Below the pieces are notes generated by a model, which searched no databases, was not told the DNA's origin, and was given only the letters and a program-made list of their open reading frames with translations. A stretch of 64,000 nucleotides of DNA, taken from Candidatus Zixiibacteriota bacterium (lineage in GTDB: Bacteria > Zixibacteria > MSB-5A5 > GN15 > FEB-12). The DNA is taken from assembly GCA_040752815.1 (NCBI GenBank), contig JBFMGC010000007.1, positions 1 to 64,000 of the forward strand, given 5' to 3'. Position numbers and translations under genes: made by a program. Shown here in pieces: positions 1 to 8,213 of this stretch (position 1 is its first letter; every line of letters begins with the position of its first letter).

Positions 1-100
1 GCCCTCATCTGCCGGCGGAAGGCAGCTCTTGTAGGTCGAAACCTATACCCGCGTGCCGTATGCGCGCGGTGCGGTTTCGACATCTGCGTACCACCGGTAC

Positions 101-383
101 CCCACCCAACGGGTGGGTTCTTCATTCCCCGCAGTCAAACCGCACTTTTCGTGCTGTCGGGCGACTCTGCCCGACAGACGTTCCTGCGAGGGGCATCTCG
201 ATCCCACCCAAAGGGTGGGCACCGAGGACATCTTCATGCGAGAATTATCTCCCTCCCACCGCAAGCGGTGGGGCACCCGAGGTTATCTTCATGGGAGAAT
301 CATCTCCATCCCACCCACAAGCGGGTGGGCTACCTGGATTCGTGTAGCGTGGGGGACGTGGTGAACGAGGACGTCCACCACGC
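101..383. repeat. Cluster of short hairpins, partly tandem
   Basis: This gene-free stretch holds a run of perfect palindromes. CCCACCC/GGGTGGG arms lie at 101-117 (loop AAC), 203-219 (loop AAA) and 310-329 (6-nt loop), and CCCACCGC/GCGGTGGG at 255-272. The last three sit about 52-55 bp apart, and the DNA between them is also similar (both linkers contain ATCTTCATG and GAGAAT), so 203-329 is a degenerate tandem repeat of a hairpin-plus-linker unit. A larger imperfect hairpin follows at 347-383, with a 12-pair stem broken by one mismatch. It lies downstream of the minus-strand gene ending at 470, so a role in 3'-end formation is possible. No coding signal was seen in 1-469. Confidence 0.7.
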
Positions 384-469
384 ACAGGTCACGGTCTTCG
401 ATCGGCAGGGTTCCATCCCTGCCGCGTCGTCCGGCGGCAGGCACGGAGGCTTGCTGTTCAGGATAAGCG

Positions 470-1591
470 TCAGCCCTCGATCATCTCCACATTGGCGCGC
501 GGAATGATCGCCTCCTCGCCGCTTTCAAACCTAACCCCGAGTATTCTCGCTTTGGATTCCGATTCGAGTTTGTGCAGCGGCGAAGGCAGATCGACTACCA
601 TGCCGAGCCGTCCAAAATGAGGGTGGCGAATAACTCTGATAGGGGAACCAACCGACAGTCCCGCTACGTCCTGATCCACGGCGTCGGTGCGGATGGCTGC
701 CTTTGGTGTCGGTATGACAACCTCAGGCCGGATTACTCCGGCGCGAATCTGCGTGGCGCCGTTAATACAGGCCACCTCGCCCTCGTGGCGCCTGAGCAGT
801 TCAAACGTCTTTGCGGCCATGTTGATCTGGCCGAAGCCTTCGGTCACGACCAAAGTCGTCGCCGTATCTTCCGAACCAGTGATCGCGACTCCGATATCAT
901 AACCCAGGAAGTCGCGGAGATCTTTGTCATCGAACCCGCCAACCACAATTCCCCGCACGTTAAGTTGAATCGCCTTGCGCAGCGCCGCCGCGGTCACAAG
1001 TGAGCCGCCGACTATGACCTTGCCGGTCATTGAATCGTTTATCAGATCCTGGTCGAGGACGACAGTGGGGTCCGTTACGGCAACGTGGATGGGGCCGTTC
1101 TTCTCGCCCCCGATTCCGAAAATCCCCTGTACGAAACTGGCCATGCACTGGACCTCGACACCCTCTCTCGGATATACTTGCGTGATCTGTCCGTGCACGT
1201 ACGCTTTCACCTCGACCGGGCTGGGCAGGCCGCGTTGGAGCACCTGGCCGGTGATCGAGGAAATCGACTCTATGCTGCCGTCGATTGTGGCATGGCATGG
1301 GTTCTTGAAGATAAACAGTGTTTTCGAGAGCGCGATCAACTCGCCGCTCTTGATCGGATCGCCCACTTTCTTAAGCATCACCATCTCGATATCTTCCGGC
1401 GGGATGCCGAGCTTGTTGGCGACATTTATAGGCACCACATTGCCGGGTAGCTCGGTGCGGGCCACGACATCGTCGGGGCCGACTTTGTCGCCCACCTTGA
1501 CGAGCACGTCGCCCTTCAGCGGCAGGATGCGCTGTTTCTTTACCAGCAGTTCTTCTTTGACTTTGAGTCCGGGAGTATATGCGTGGCCCAT
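470..1591 (-). CDS. Barrel-sandwich (lipoyl/biotinyl-like) and KOW-like domain protein
   Basis: A 373-residue predicted cytoplasmic protein without signal peptide or membrane segment. Residues about 15-65 (LPLKGDVLVKVGDKVGPDDV) and about 75-135 look like two barrel-sandwich hybrid modules of the lipoyl/biotinyl/RnfC type, but no biotinylation or lipoylation lysine motif is evident. A glycine-rich middle part (GIFGIGGEKNG, about 165) and a C-terminal segment from about 310 (SVGSPIRVIRHPHFGRLG) that resembles a KOW/NusG-like small barrel follow. It is the last gene of a minus-strand set with the PsbP-like protein (15 bp upstream) and the MutL-type ATPase, and lies head-to-head with the triplicated membrane module, so a shared role is inferred. 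No specific function is recognised. Confidence 0.85.
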   Translation of the reverse strand: MGHAYTPGLKVKEELLVKKQRILPLKGDVLVKVGDKVGPDDVVARTELPGNVVPINVANKLGIPPEDIEMVMLKKVGDPIKSGELIALSKTLFIFKNPCHATIDGSIESISSITGQVLQRGLPSPVEVKAYVHGQITQVYPREGVEVQCMASFVQGIFGIGGEKNGPIHVAVTDPTVVLDQDLINDSMTGKVIVGGSLVTAAALRKAIQLNVRGIVVGGFDDKDLRDFLGYDIGVAITGSEDTATTLVVTEGFGQINMAAKTFELLRRHEGEVACINGATQIRAGVIRPEVVIPTPKAAIRTDAVDQDVAGLSVGSPIRVIRHPHFGRLGMVVDLPSPLHKLESESKARILGVRFESGEEAIIPRANVEMIEG

Positions 1592-1606
1592 GAATGACTC
1601 TCTGAT

Positions 1607-2371
1607 TTACAATTTTCGCTGTGCCTTCTTTTTTCTCAGGCGGACGATCACTATCACAAAGATTATGAACAGCGGGCCGCCGAAATACAGCCCGTAGTTG
1701 CGCGCCTTCTTTCCGTCGGTTCCGATATCAGCTACTTTGACTGGTTCGGCCGATACCGCGGGTGGTGTCTCACCTATCGACAATGACATTACCATATGAC
1801 GCAAAATCGGGAGGCCGCCCGCGTATTCCGCCGACGGCGCGTAGAAATAGAAATTGGCGATACCATGTTCGTAGAACTTCATCGCCAGGAGATTGGTCCG
1901 GGGGCCGGAGCGATCGCCCGGCACCTCCGACTCAATAGAGACACGTCCGCCCTCACGATCAAACACGATCGAGTCGCGGCAGGGAGCCGCCAGGAAGGCG
2001 TCCGGCGTGACCTCTTTGATCGGTCGCCGGAACTCCCTGGTCAGCGTGTTTACAACAGAATCGATCTGTTCCGGCAAGAGTTGCCCGACCGTGTCAACAG
2101 TAAGAATCAGATACAAACCCTGAAAGAGAGCGTAGGTTTTCGTTTCCGAAAAGACCGCCTCGAAATCGACCTCTTTCTCCGGGTCTCCTCGGGTCAGGTA
2201 AACCTCGGCAGTCGTGTAATCGACCTGGATCCAGGACTCCGGATAAACGAAATGGAATTTCCCGTTGTAACTGACAAACGTCCCCGCACCTGCCGGAACA
2301 TACGACCCCACAACTGCGAGGATGGTGCAGCCTATCACCAGAACAATGCGAACCGGATTCATCGTGAACAT
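1607..2371 (-). CDS. Exported, C-terminally membrane-anchored PsbP-like protein
   Basis: A 254-residue protein with an N-terminal signal sequence (about residues 5-30, ending near PAGAG). The extracytoplasmic domain of about 180 residues opens with FHFVYPESW, the kind of strand motif seen in PsbP/Mog1-like folds. A C-terminal transmembrane helix (about 228-246) is followed by RLRKKKAQRKL, a strongly positive cytoplasmic tail. The start may be Met1 or Met4; neither has a clear ribosome site. It sits 10 bp after the MutL-type ATPase gene and 15 bp before the barrel-sandwich protein. Function unknown; its topology (sensor outside, short basic tail inside) suggests a membrane partner of the neighbours, which is inference. 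Confidence 0.8.
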   Translation of the reverse strand: MFTMNPVRIVLVIGCTILAVVGSYVPAGAGTFVSYNGKFHFVYPESWIQVDYTTAEVYLTRGDPEKEVDFEAVFSETKTYALFQGLYLILTVDTVGQLLPEQIDSVVNTLTREFRRPIKEVTPDAFLAAPCRDSIVFDREGGRVSIESEVPGDRSGPRTNLLAMKFYEHGIANFYFYAPSAEYAGGLPILRHMVMSLSIGETPPAVSAEPVKVADIGTDGKKARNYGLYFGGPLFIIFVIVIVRLRKKKAQRKL

Positions 2372-2381
2372 TTCTCAAATC

Positions 2382-4244
2382 CTAAAGTGACTTTTCCAGC
2401 GCTTCTGCCGGGTATATATCCAGGTCGGTCATCCACTTCTTGAGGAAGGCGACCCGGTCCTTATCCGCCAGCGACGAAAGATCGAACGGTCGCCCTCTGC
2501 CGTCCAGAATGATCCCCACCACGCCGCCGTGGAGGTCGCGCTCGACCTTGTTGCCCGGACCGGCGCCAATATCGAACCCACGCTCCGGCTCCAGCACGGC
2601 GCGCGCAGTTTGCGGAAGGCCGTTCTCCTGAAGGCCCAGCCTGAACAGCTTCATCTCGAGATAATCGAGCGTGCCGCTGACCGCGCCGTCGGGCAGGGCG
2701 ATGTGATATTTCAGGATCGGGCCCGGTTTCTTGGCGACACCCACCGGCGCCACACAAGTACCCAGATGGATAAGGCAGTCCTTTTCGAAAACTTCGGTGG
2801 CGGCGCGCGGCTGAACTTCCGTGAGCACGCCCAGCTGCGGCATCATGAAGATCGAATCGACCGCCAGCCGCGTAACGCCCTCGGGCAGGAACGCGTCAAT
2901 CAGCATCAGTCCGGCCTGCTGGCGGCGCGGCGCGTGCGAGAGCACCCCCCCCGACCCGATCAGCATGTCGAGAGTCATCATGTTCACGATAGTCTGTCCG
3001 GATGTGGACTGCTCAAACGCATCGGCGATCGTACGCTGCTGCTGCACGCCTTTCAGAACGGTCGCGAAATTCTTGTGCTGGATGAACGCCAGCCGCAGGG
3101 CCTCTTTGGCAATCGCCTGCTCGAAAATCAGCTCCTGCATCGATTGTGGGATGGTCGTGGGGCGGATCATCTTGTTCTTGACCCGGTTGCGCAGGTCGCG
3201 CTCGTTCATTTCGAACGGCACCCAACGCATGACCATCGGCAAAGTCGCCTCCGCGAACACATTTGAAATCGAGTAGGACATGCCCAGGTTGGCGGAGACT
3301 GTCCGGTTGAAAATGCCGGTCTTGCCGTCGGGGCGGAAAACCGAAAAGACGTCGGTCGTGGCGCCGCCAATATCGACTCCGACCGCCTCGATATTGTACT
3401 GGTCGGCTATCGTCTTGATAATCAGCCCGACCGCGCCGGGTGTGGGCATGATAGGGGCATCAGTCCACTCCATCAATTTGCGGTAGCCCGGAGCTTGCGC
3501 CATAACATGCTCCATGAAGAGCTCATGGATTTCCTCGCGAGCGGGGCCGAGGTTTTCCGTTTCCAGTACCGGACGCAGATTCGCAACTGTACGAAGGTCC
3601 ACCTTGCTTGAGAGCGTCTTTTGTACCGCATCGGTGGCGTCTCTATTGCCTGCATAAATGATAGGCAGCTTATAACCGGTACCAAGACGCGGTCTCGGAT
3701 CGGCGGCGGAGACCAGCTCTGCAATCTCAACCACATGGGTGGTTGTGCCACCGTCGATCCCGCCCGAAAGCAGGATCATATCCGGGCGCAAGTGCCGGAT
3801 GCGTTCGATCTGCTGGTGGGGGAGACGCTTGTCGTTGGAGGCGATTACGTCCATGACAATCGCGCCCGCGCCAAGCGCCGCACGCTCGGCCGATTCGGCG
3901 GTCATGGACCGCACCACTCCGGCGACCATCATTTGAAGTCCGCCGCCGGCCGACGATGTCGATATGTAGACGTCGGTGCCGACCCCACCCTGGGCCGGAG
4001 AAATAAACCGGTTGTTCTCGTCCAGCAGTTTCCGGCCGGACAACTCCTCGAGCTCGGCCACCGCATTCAGAACGCCCATAGTGACATCCTCGAAAGGGGC
4101 CTCGACCGTCGTGGGCGCTTCCCCCCGCGAAAGGAGGCGGTACTCGCCGTTCACATATTCTATCAGAATCGCCTTGGTGGTGGTGGAGCCGCAGTCGGTG
4201 GCGACGATTACCTTGATATCATCGGGGTTTTCGAATCTGGCCAT
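2382..4244 (-). CDS. MutL/GlmL-type ASKHA-fold ATPase
   Basis: A 620-residue protein of the glutamate mutase MutL (GlmL) family. The N-terminal phosphate-binding loop of the actin/Hsp70/hexokinase fold is seen at about 12-25 (VIVATDCGSTTTKAILIE), and a second family motif (LLSGGIDGGTTTH) lies at about 158-170. VGVDIGGATTDVFS at about 288-301 marks the second phosphate loop. Characterised relatives lie beside the B12-dependent mutase genes glmS/glmE and are thought to act as reactivation or assembly factors, but no mutase subunit occurs in this window. It is instead first in a minus-strand operon and diverges from the triplicated membrane module. I infer a chaperone- or assembly-type ATPase for that module; the GlmL name should not be read as proof of glutamate metabolism. 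Confidence 0.88.
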   Translation of the reverse strand: MARFENPDDIKVIVATDCGSTTTKAILIEYVNGEYRLLSRGEAPTTVEAPFEDVTMGVLNAVAELEELSGRKLLDENNRFISPAQGGVGTDVYISTSSAGGGLQMMVAGVVRSMTAESAERAALGAGAIVMDVIASNDKRLPHQQIERIRHLRPDMILLSGGIDGGTTTHVVEIAELVSAADPRPRLGTGYKLPIIYAGNRDATDAVQKTLSSKVDLRTVANLRPVLETENLGPAREEIHELFMEHVMAQAPGYRKLMEWTDAPIMPTPGAVGLIIKTIADQYNIEAVGVDIGGATTDVFSVFRPDGKTGIFNRTVSANLGMSYSISNVFAEATLPMVMRWVPFEMNERDLRNRVKNKMIRPTTIPQSMQELIFEQAIAKEALRLAFIQHKNFATVLKGVQQQRTIADAFEQSTSGQTIVNMMTLDMLIGSGGVLSHAPRRQQAGLMLIDAFLPEGVTRLAVDSIFMMPQLGVLTEVQPRAATEVFEKDCLIHLGTCVAPVGVAKKPGPILKYHIALPDGAVSGTLDYLEMKLFRLGLQENGLPQTARAVLEPERGFDIGAGPGNKVERDLHGGVVGIILDGRGRPFDLSSLADKDRVAFLKKWMTDLDIYPAEALEKSL

Positions 4245-4634
4245 CTTCTACTCAAAAACTCTTTCCGCATTTCGGCGTTTCCAGTGCGACATCTCCCATG
4301 CGGGTAGCATTGTTGCCCAGGCCACTGGAGGGCGCCTGTCAAGTCAAGTCGACTACTATACAACCCGGTCTCCTGGTTGTAAAGGTCGATTTTGGTTTCG
4401 GAATCGCACTGGCGCCCAGTTACTCAACTGGCTCACCGTTCCTTTTCGCTTGACTTGGCTTATTGGCCCGGATAGATTGCCGCCTTTGAAGTTCCGCAGC
4501 CTTGCCCAGACCCTCCCGAACGAACCGGGCCGCCGCGGCTGCAAGGCAGTGTTTGACAAGCGCGGGGTTCGTTCGTCGTGCTTCTGTAAGCCCGGCACCA
4601 AAAAACTTAGCAGACCGTGGGCTGAAGAAAGAGA
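4245..4634. other. Divergent intergenic region between MutL-type operon and module operon
   Basis: About 390 bp separate the two divergent operons and must hold their promoters. TTGACA boxes occur on the plus strand at 4553-4558 and on the minus strand in the direct repeat around 4338-4350, but neither has a convincing -10 element at normal spacing. No ORF with coding character, tRNA or clear terminator was found. Confidence 0.4.
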
Positions 4635-5903
4635 TTGGATTTGCCAGGATTGACCGACCGTTACCGACCGCTCCTGACCCCGCCGGTAGCTCTCTTTCTC
4701 TTTGCCCTGGCCATATCGCCCGCAACTTTCGCCCAAAATCCGGAACCGAATCCGTCTGACTCCGCTCTGATCTCGGCGGTCGGCTCCTCGCTCATGACCG
4801 GGCCGCGTCCTGCCGTGATCCTGTCCGGCGGCGACCGCGACAACGATGACGGAGGCGAAATCCGCCTCACCTGGCAGCTTTCGCCCGATGACATCAAAGG
4901 CGGCATCGTTACCGGCTACAAAGTGCTCAAGGCCTCGGAGCCGGGCGGCCCGTTTGTAGAGGTCGGCGATATGGCGCCCGGCACAAGTCAGCTCGAGGGT
5001 GGGGAAACCGACGACGGTCGGCCGTATTACTTCAAAGTGATCACGCTGTCGATGGTTCCGTCGGGCAACGGTGCTCTGGTCGAGGTTTCGAGCGAATCAG
5101 AGATCTACGGTCCGATCGTCTCATCGGCGCAATGGTTCCACATGGGGCGGCTGAACGTCTTTGTCGGTAGTGTCCTGGTCGTCTTTCTCATTCTCTTTAT
5201 GATCCGGAAGGCCAGATCCGGCCGCGAGCTCTACGTCCGCAAGATCGCCGGTCTGGATGCGGTCGACGAGGCCATCGGGCGCGCCACCGAGATGGGCAAG
5301 AAAGTCATCTATGTACCGGGGATCGACGACATGGACAACGTGATGACCATCGCGTCGATGATCATCCTCGGCTATGTTGCCGAGATGACCGCTACATATG
5401 ATACCTATCTCGAGGTGCCGGTATCCAAGTCCATGGTGATGGTTACGGCAAAAGAAGTGGTCAAGGAGGCCTATACCAAAGTCGGGCGCGCCGACTCGTA
5501 CAAGATGGACCAGGTGCATTATCTCACCGATGATCAATTTGGGTATGCGGCGGCAATCGACGGTATCGTGGTGCGTGAAAAGCCCGCGACCATGTTCTAC
5601 ATCGGTTCGTTCTTCGCTGAATCTCTCATTCTTGCTGAAATTGGAAACGCGGCCGGAGCTATTCAGATTGCCGGTACGGCTCAGCCGACCCAGTTGCCGT
5701 TCTTCGTGACCGCGTGTGACTATACGCTGCTCGGCGAGGAGATGTTCGCGGCCTCGGCGTATCTCTCGAAAGAGCCCAGACTGCTCGGTTCGCTTAAGGG
5801 ACAGGATTACGTTAAGGCGGTAATCCTCGTCCTCGTGGTCATCGGCATTATACTCGAAACTTTCGGTGTCTGGGACTTCTCCCGACTCTTCACGGTGGTA
5901 TAG
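4635..5903 (+). CDS. Module 1 protein A: exported FN3-like plus DUF6754-like membrane protein
   Basis: A 422-residue membrane protein and first gene of the twelve-gene operon. A signal sequence (about 12-34) precedes a fibronectin-III-like domain at about 60-155 (GEIRLTWQLSPDD, VTGYKVLKA). A transmembrane helix at about 173-191 is followed by a basic inside-facing stretch and a conserved cytoplasmic domain at about 199-390 (VRKIAGLDAVDEAIGRATEM; AESLILAE; GAIQIAGT; GEEMFAASAYLS), then a C-terminal helix at about 394-413. The cytoplasmic domain resembles the family catalogued as DUF6754 (assignment from memory). The start codon is probably TTG at 4635, with TTG at 4641 as an alternative. The next gene follows after 2 bp. 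Homologues at 8213 and 11928 share the same architecture. Function unknown. Confidence 0.88.
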   Translation: MDLPGLTDRYRPLLTPPVALFLFALAISPATFAQNPEPNPSDSALISAVGSSLMTGPRPAVILSGGDRDNDDGGEIRLTWQLSPDDIKGGIVTGYKVLKASEPGGPFVEVGDMAPGTSQLEGGETDDGRPYYFKVITLSMVPSGNGALVEVSSESEIYGPIVSSAQWFHMGRLNVFVGSVLVVFLILFMIRKARSGRELYVRKIAGLDAVDEAIGRATEMGKKVIYVPGIDDMDNVMTIASMIILGYVAEMTATYDTYLEVPVSKSMVMVTAKEVVKEAYTKVGRADSYKMDQVHYLTDDQFGYAAAIDGIVVREKPATMFYIGSFFAESLILAEIGNAAGAIQIAGTAQPTQLPFFVTACDYTLLGEEMFAASAYLSKEPRLLGSLKGQDYVKAVILVLVVIGIILETFGVWDFSRLFTVV

Positions 5904-5905
5904 CC

Positions 5906-6556
5906 ATGCGCAGAACTGTCCCACTGTTGATTACCGGAATTGTAGGCGTCGTGTTTGTCGTCTCGTATTTCATTCCCCATAAGCCGTTCAGTAATCTCAA
6001 TGACTGGTTTTCTGACTGGTTTTCGATCGTGGCCGCCTGTGCGATTGTGCTAGGCTCGCTTAATCTGATTCTGATTTCTTCGCAGAAAGTCGCCCGTCGC
6101 AAGGAAGACTGGGGCTACGCAGTAGTAATAATCGTTTGCTTTCTTATAACGGTGATCGCCGGGATCGCCGGCGGGCGCGGCTACCAGAACACCGGTACGG
6201 CGTTCGAGTGGTTGTACCGCTACCTGTACGTTTCGTTGTCTTCTACGATGTATGCGATTCTGGCGTTTTATGTAGCGTCGGCGTCGTATCGCGCCTTCCG
6301 GGCGCGGAATATCGAGGCCACCATGCTGCTGGTGGCGGCTTTTCTCGTCATGTTGGGGCGAGTGCCGATCGGCGATGTCATTACCCAGTTTCTGCCCGAG
6401 GGCGCCCGCATATCCGACTTTCAGCAGTGGATCATGGACTTTCCGCAGACCGCCGGACAGCGTGCTATCATGATCGGCATCGCGCTCGGCCTGACCTCGA
6501 CCTCGCTGCGGGTGATTCTCGGTATCGAGCGTTCGCATCTCGGGGGAGGCGACTGA
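5906..6556 (+). CDS. Module 1 protein B: six-TM membrane protein
   Basis: A 216-residue integral membrane protein with about six hydrophobic helices (near 5-24, 36-55, 69-90, 115-135, 143-160 and 190-208). The family signature shared with the other two copies is STMYAILAFYVASASYRAFR at about 112-131 followed by AR(N)xxATxLLxAA, and a C-terminal AGQRAIMIGIALGL/ILGIER segment. It starts 2 bp after gene A and ends 3 bp before gene C, so translation is probably coupled. No catalytic motif is visible; a structural or channel-like subunit of the complex is inferred only from operon position. I do not recognise a named family. Confidence 0.87.
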   Translation: MRRTVPLLITGIVGVVFVVSYFIPHKPFSNLNDWFSDWFSIVAACAIVLGSLNLILISSQKVARRKEDWGYAVVIIVCFLITVIAGIAGGRGYQNTGTAFEWLYRYLYVSLSSTMYAILAFYVASASYRAFRARNIEATMLLVAAFLVMLGRVPIGDVITQFLPEGARISDFQQWIMDFPQTAGQRAIMIGIALGLTSTSLRVILGIERSHLGGGD

Positions 6557-6559
6557 GCC

Positions 6560-7585
6560 ATGTCGCGTCGGACCATTGAAATCGCGCTTGTGGTGGTCGG
6601 TCTCGCATTGTGCACGCTGGCTTACCTGGGGAAGAAGAACGTGCAGGGTTGGCACAGCGGTTTTGAGTTCTCCCCAACTACATCCCAGATCGTGATAGGA
6701 TTAATCGGCCTGTCCCTGGTCTGGATCTTAGTTCGCACACTTCAGGACAAGGCGGTCGGCCGGCGAACGGTGTTTTTGTACGTGGGAATCGCTATTGCGC
6801 TTCCTCTATTCATGTCGATCGATCAGGATATCGTTATCTCGGAAAACACCCGCCATGTATATGAATCGCTCGGGGAACTGCCGCCCGGTTCTAAAGTGCT
6901 GGTATCATTCGATTACGATCCGGCCTCCTCGCCGGAGCTCCAGCCGATGGCCGAGGCGTTTCTGGCCGAGTGCTTCCGGCGCGATCTGAAAGTCATTATG
7001 GTCGCGCTTTGGGCCCCGGGCGCAATTCAGGCCAATATCGCTCTTGACACCGTTCGGGCGCGATTGGGATTGGACACTACCGAGCTCGTCTACGGCGAGG
7101 ACTACTGCAATCTCGGATACCAGGCGGGACGGGAGTTTGTCATCCAGCGTATGGGCACCAGTTTCGAGGCCATGTTCGGCACCGATGTGCGTGGCACGCC
7201 GTATCGACAGATTCCGCTGGTCAGAAACGTCAGGAACTTCTCTGACATCAACTATGCCTTCAATATTTCCGCCGGTTTCCCCGGCACGGTGGAATGGGTA
7301 CAGGTGGCAGTTAGCCGGTTCGGTTTGAAACTGGGCGCGGGCAACACGGCAGTACAGGCGCCACAAGTGTATCCCTATTTGCGGGCAGGACAACTGCAGG
7401 GGCTCCTGGCCGGTATCAACGGGGCGGCGGAATTCGAGAAGTTGATTGGCCTCAAGGCAGTCGCCACGACATACATGCTGGCTCAGACGTTTGCTCACTT
7501 GATTGTGATCGCATTCATCATAATCGGCAACATTGCCTATTTCCGAGGTGAGCGCGAAACGAAACTCCGCGGGAGGACACAGTAG
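6560..7585 (+). CDS. Module 1 protein C: membrane-anchored extracytoplasmic [FL]D[YF]DP domain
   Basis: A 341-residue protein with three N-terminal helices (about 5-23, 41-60, 70-86), a soluble domain of about 200 residues and one C-terminal helix (about 308-330). The soluble domain opens with SKVLVSFDYDPASSPELQPM (about 111-130), in which the D-[YF]-D-P and x-PM residues recur in the other copies; near the end all copies share YPYxxxGQLxGLxGG and GAAEYE-like motifs. The alternation of strands and helices (KVLVSF, LKVIMVALW) looks alpha/beta. By the positive-inside rule (MSRR start, DKAVGRR after TM2, RGERETKLRGR tail) the soluble domain is outside the cytoplasm. Function unknown. Confidence 0.86.
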   Translation: MSRRTIEIALVVVGLALCTLAYLGKKNVQGWHSGFEFSPTTSQIVIGLIGLSLVWILVRTLQDKAVGRRTVFLYVGIAIALPLFMSIDQDIVISENTRHVYESLGELPPGSKVLVSFDYDPASSPELQPMAEAFLAECFRRDLKVIMVALWAPGAIQANIALDTVRARLGLDTTELVYGEDYCNLGYQAGREFVIQRMGTSFEAMFGTDVRGTPYRQIPLVRNVRNFSDINYAFNISAGFPGTVEWVQVAVSRFGLKLGAGNTAVQAPQVYPYLRAGQLQGLLAGINGAAEFEKLIGLKAVATTYMLAQTFAHLIVIAFIIIGNIAYFRGERETKLRGRTQ

Positions 7586-7589
7586 GCGT

Positions 7590-8213
7590 ATGGATCACCT
7601 CGGACTCTGGCTGGCGGGATTGCTGACACTAGGCATCTACTCGTTTCTCTACCGTGACAATCCCTGGTACAAAGTCAGCGAGGCGATATTCGTGGGCGTG
7701 TCAGCCGGCTACTGGGTGGTGTACGAGTACTGGCAGAATTTCGTGGGCAAATTCTGGGATCAGAAAGGGGATCAGCCCTGGCTCTGGATCGGCGCGGCGC
7801 TGGGCCTGATGATGCTCATGCGCCTGATACCAAAAATCGGATGGATCTCGCGCTGGCCGCTTTCGTTTATCATCGGCGCAACATCCGGTCTGTGGCTAAT
7901 GCTCTACCTGACGACCAATTGTATCGCTCAGGTCGAGGCGACGATCTTCCCCCTTTTCGGCGCCGACTTTGACGCCTCCGCAATCGCCATCTTCAGCAAC
8001 TTTGTGCTGGTCGCCGGGACGATCTGCGGTGTCGTCTACTTCTTCTTTTCCAAAGCGCACACTGGCGCTTTCGGCGCGACCGCGCGGGTGGGCATCTGGA
8101 CGATTATGATTACGTTCGGGGCGATGTTCGCGCTGACCATCATGAACCGGATGTCGCTTCTGATCGGGCGCACGTCGTTCATCTTCGGCGAATGGCTGGG
8201 GTTACTCAGGTAA
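7590..8213 (+). CDS. Module 1 protein D: six-TM membrane protein with YRDNPWYK motif
   Basis: A 207-residue membrane protein. I start it at ATG 7590, just after the end of gene C, rather than at an upstream ATG inside C; GGGAGGAC lies upstream. Hydrophobic helices are seen near 3-20, 32-50, 66-82, 89-107, 122-146 and 155-180. Signatures shared with the other D proteins are YRDNPWYKVSEAIFVG at about 21-36, LMRLIPKIGWISRWPL at about 78-93, and FFFSKAHTGAFG at about 146-157. The stop codon overlaps the start of the next module's A gene (TAATG). No enzyme motif is recognised. Confidence 0.86.
   Translation: MDHLGLWLAGLLTLGIYSFLYRDNPWYKVSEAIFVGVSAGYWVVYEYWQNFVGKFWDQKGDQPWLWIGAALGLMMLMRLIPKIGWISRWPLSFIIGATSGLWLMLYLTTNCIAQVEATIFPLFGADFDASAIAIFSNFVLVAGTICGVVYFFFSKAHTGAFGATARVGIWTIMITFGAMFALTIMNRMSLLIGRTSFIFGEWLGLLR

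Noticed and set aside
203-329. CRISPR-like spacing of hairpins
   Set aside because: Only three evenly spaced units, with similar linkers rather than unique spacers, and no cas genes.
2382-4244. DNA mismatch repair MutL
   Set aside because: The sequence has ASKHA-fold phosphate loops and lacks the GHKL ATPase motifs of mismatch repair MutL; the name is shared only by accident.
4553-4590. TTGACA as promoter of the module operon
   Set aside because: No acceptable -10 box lies 15-19 bp downstream, so it was left as a note in the intergenic entry.
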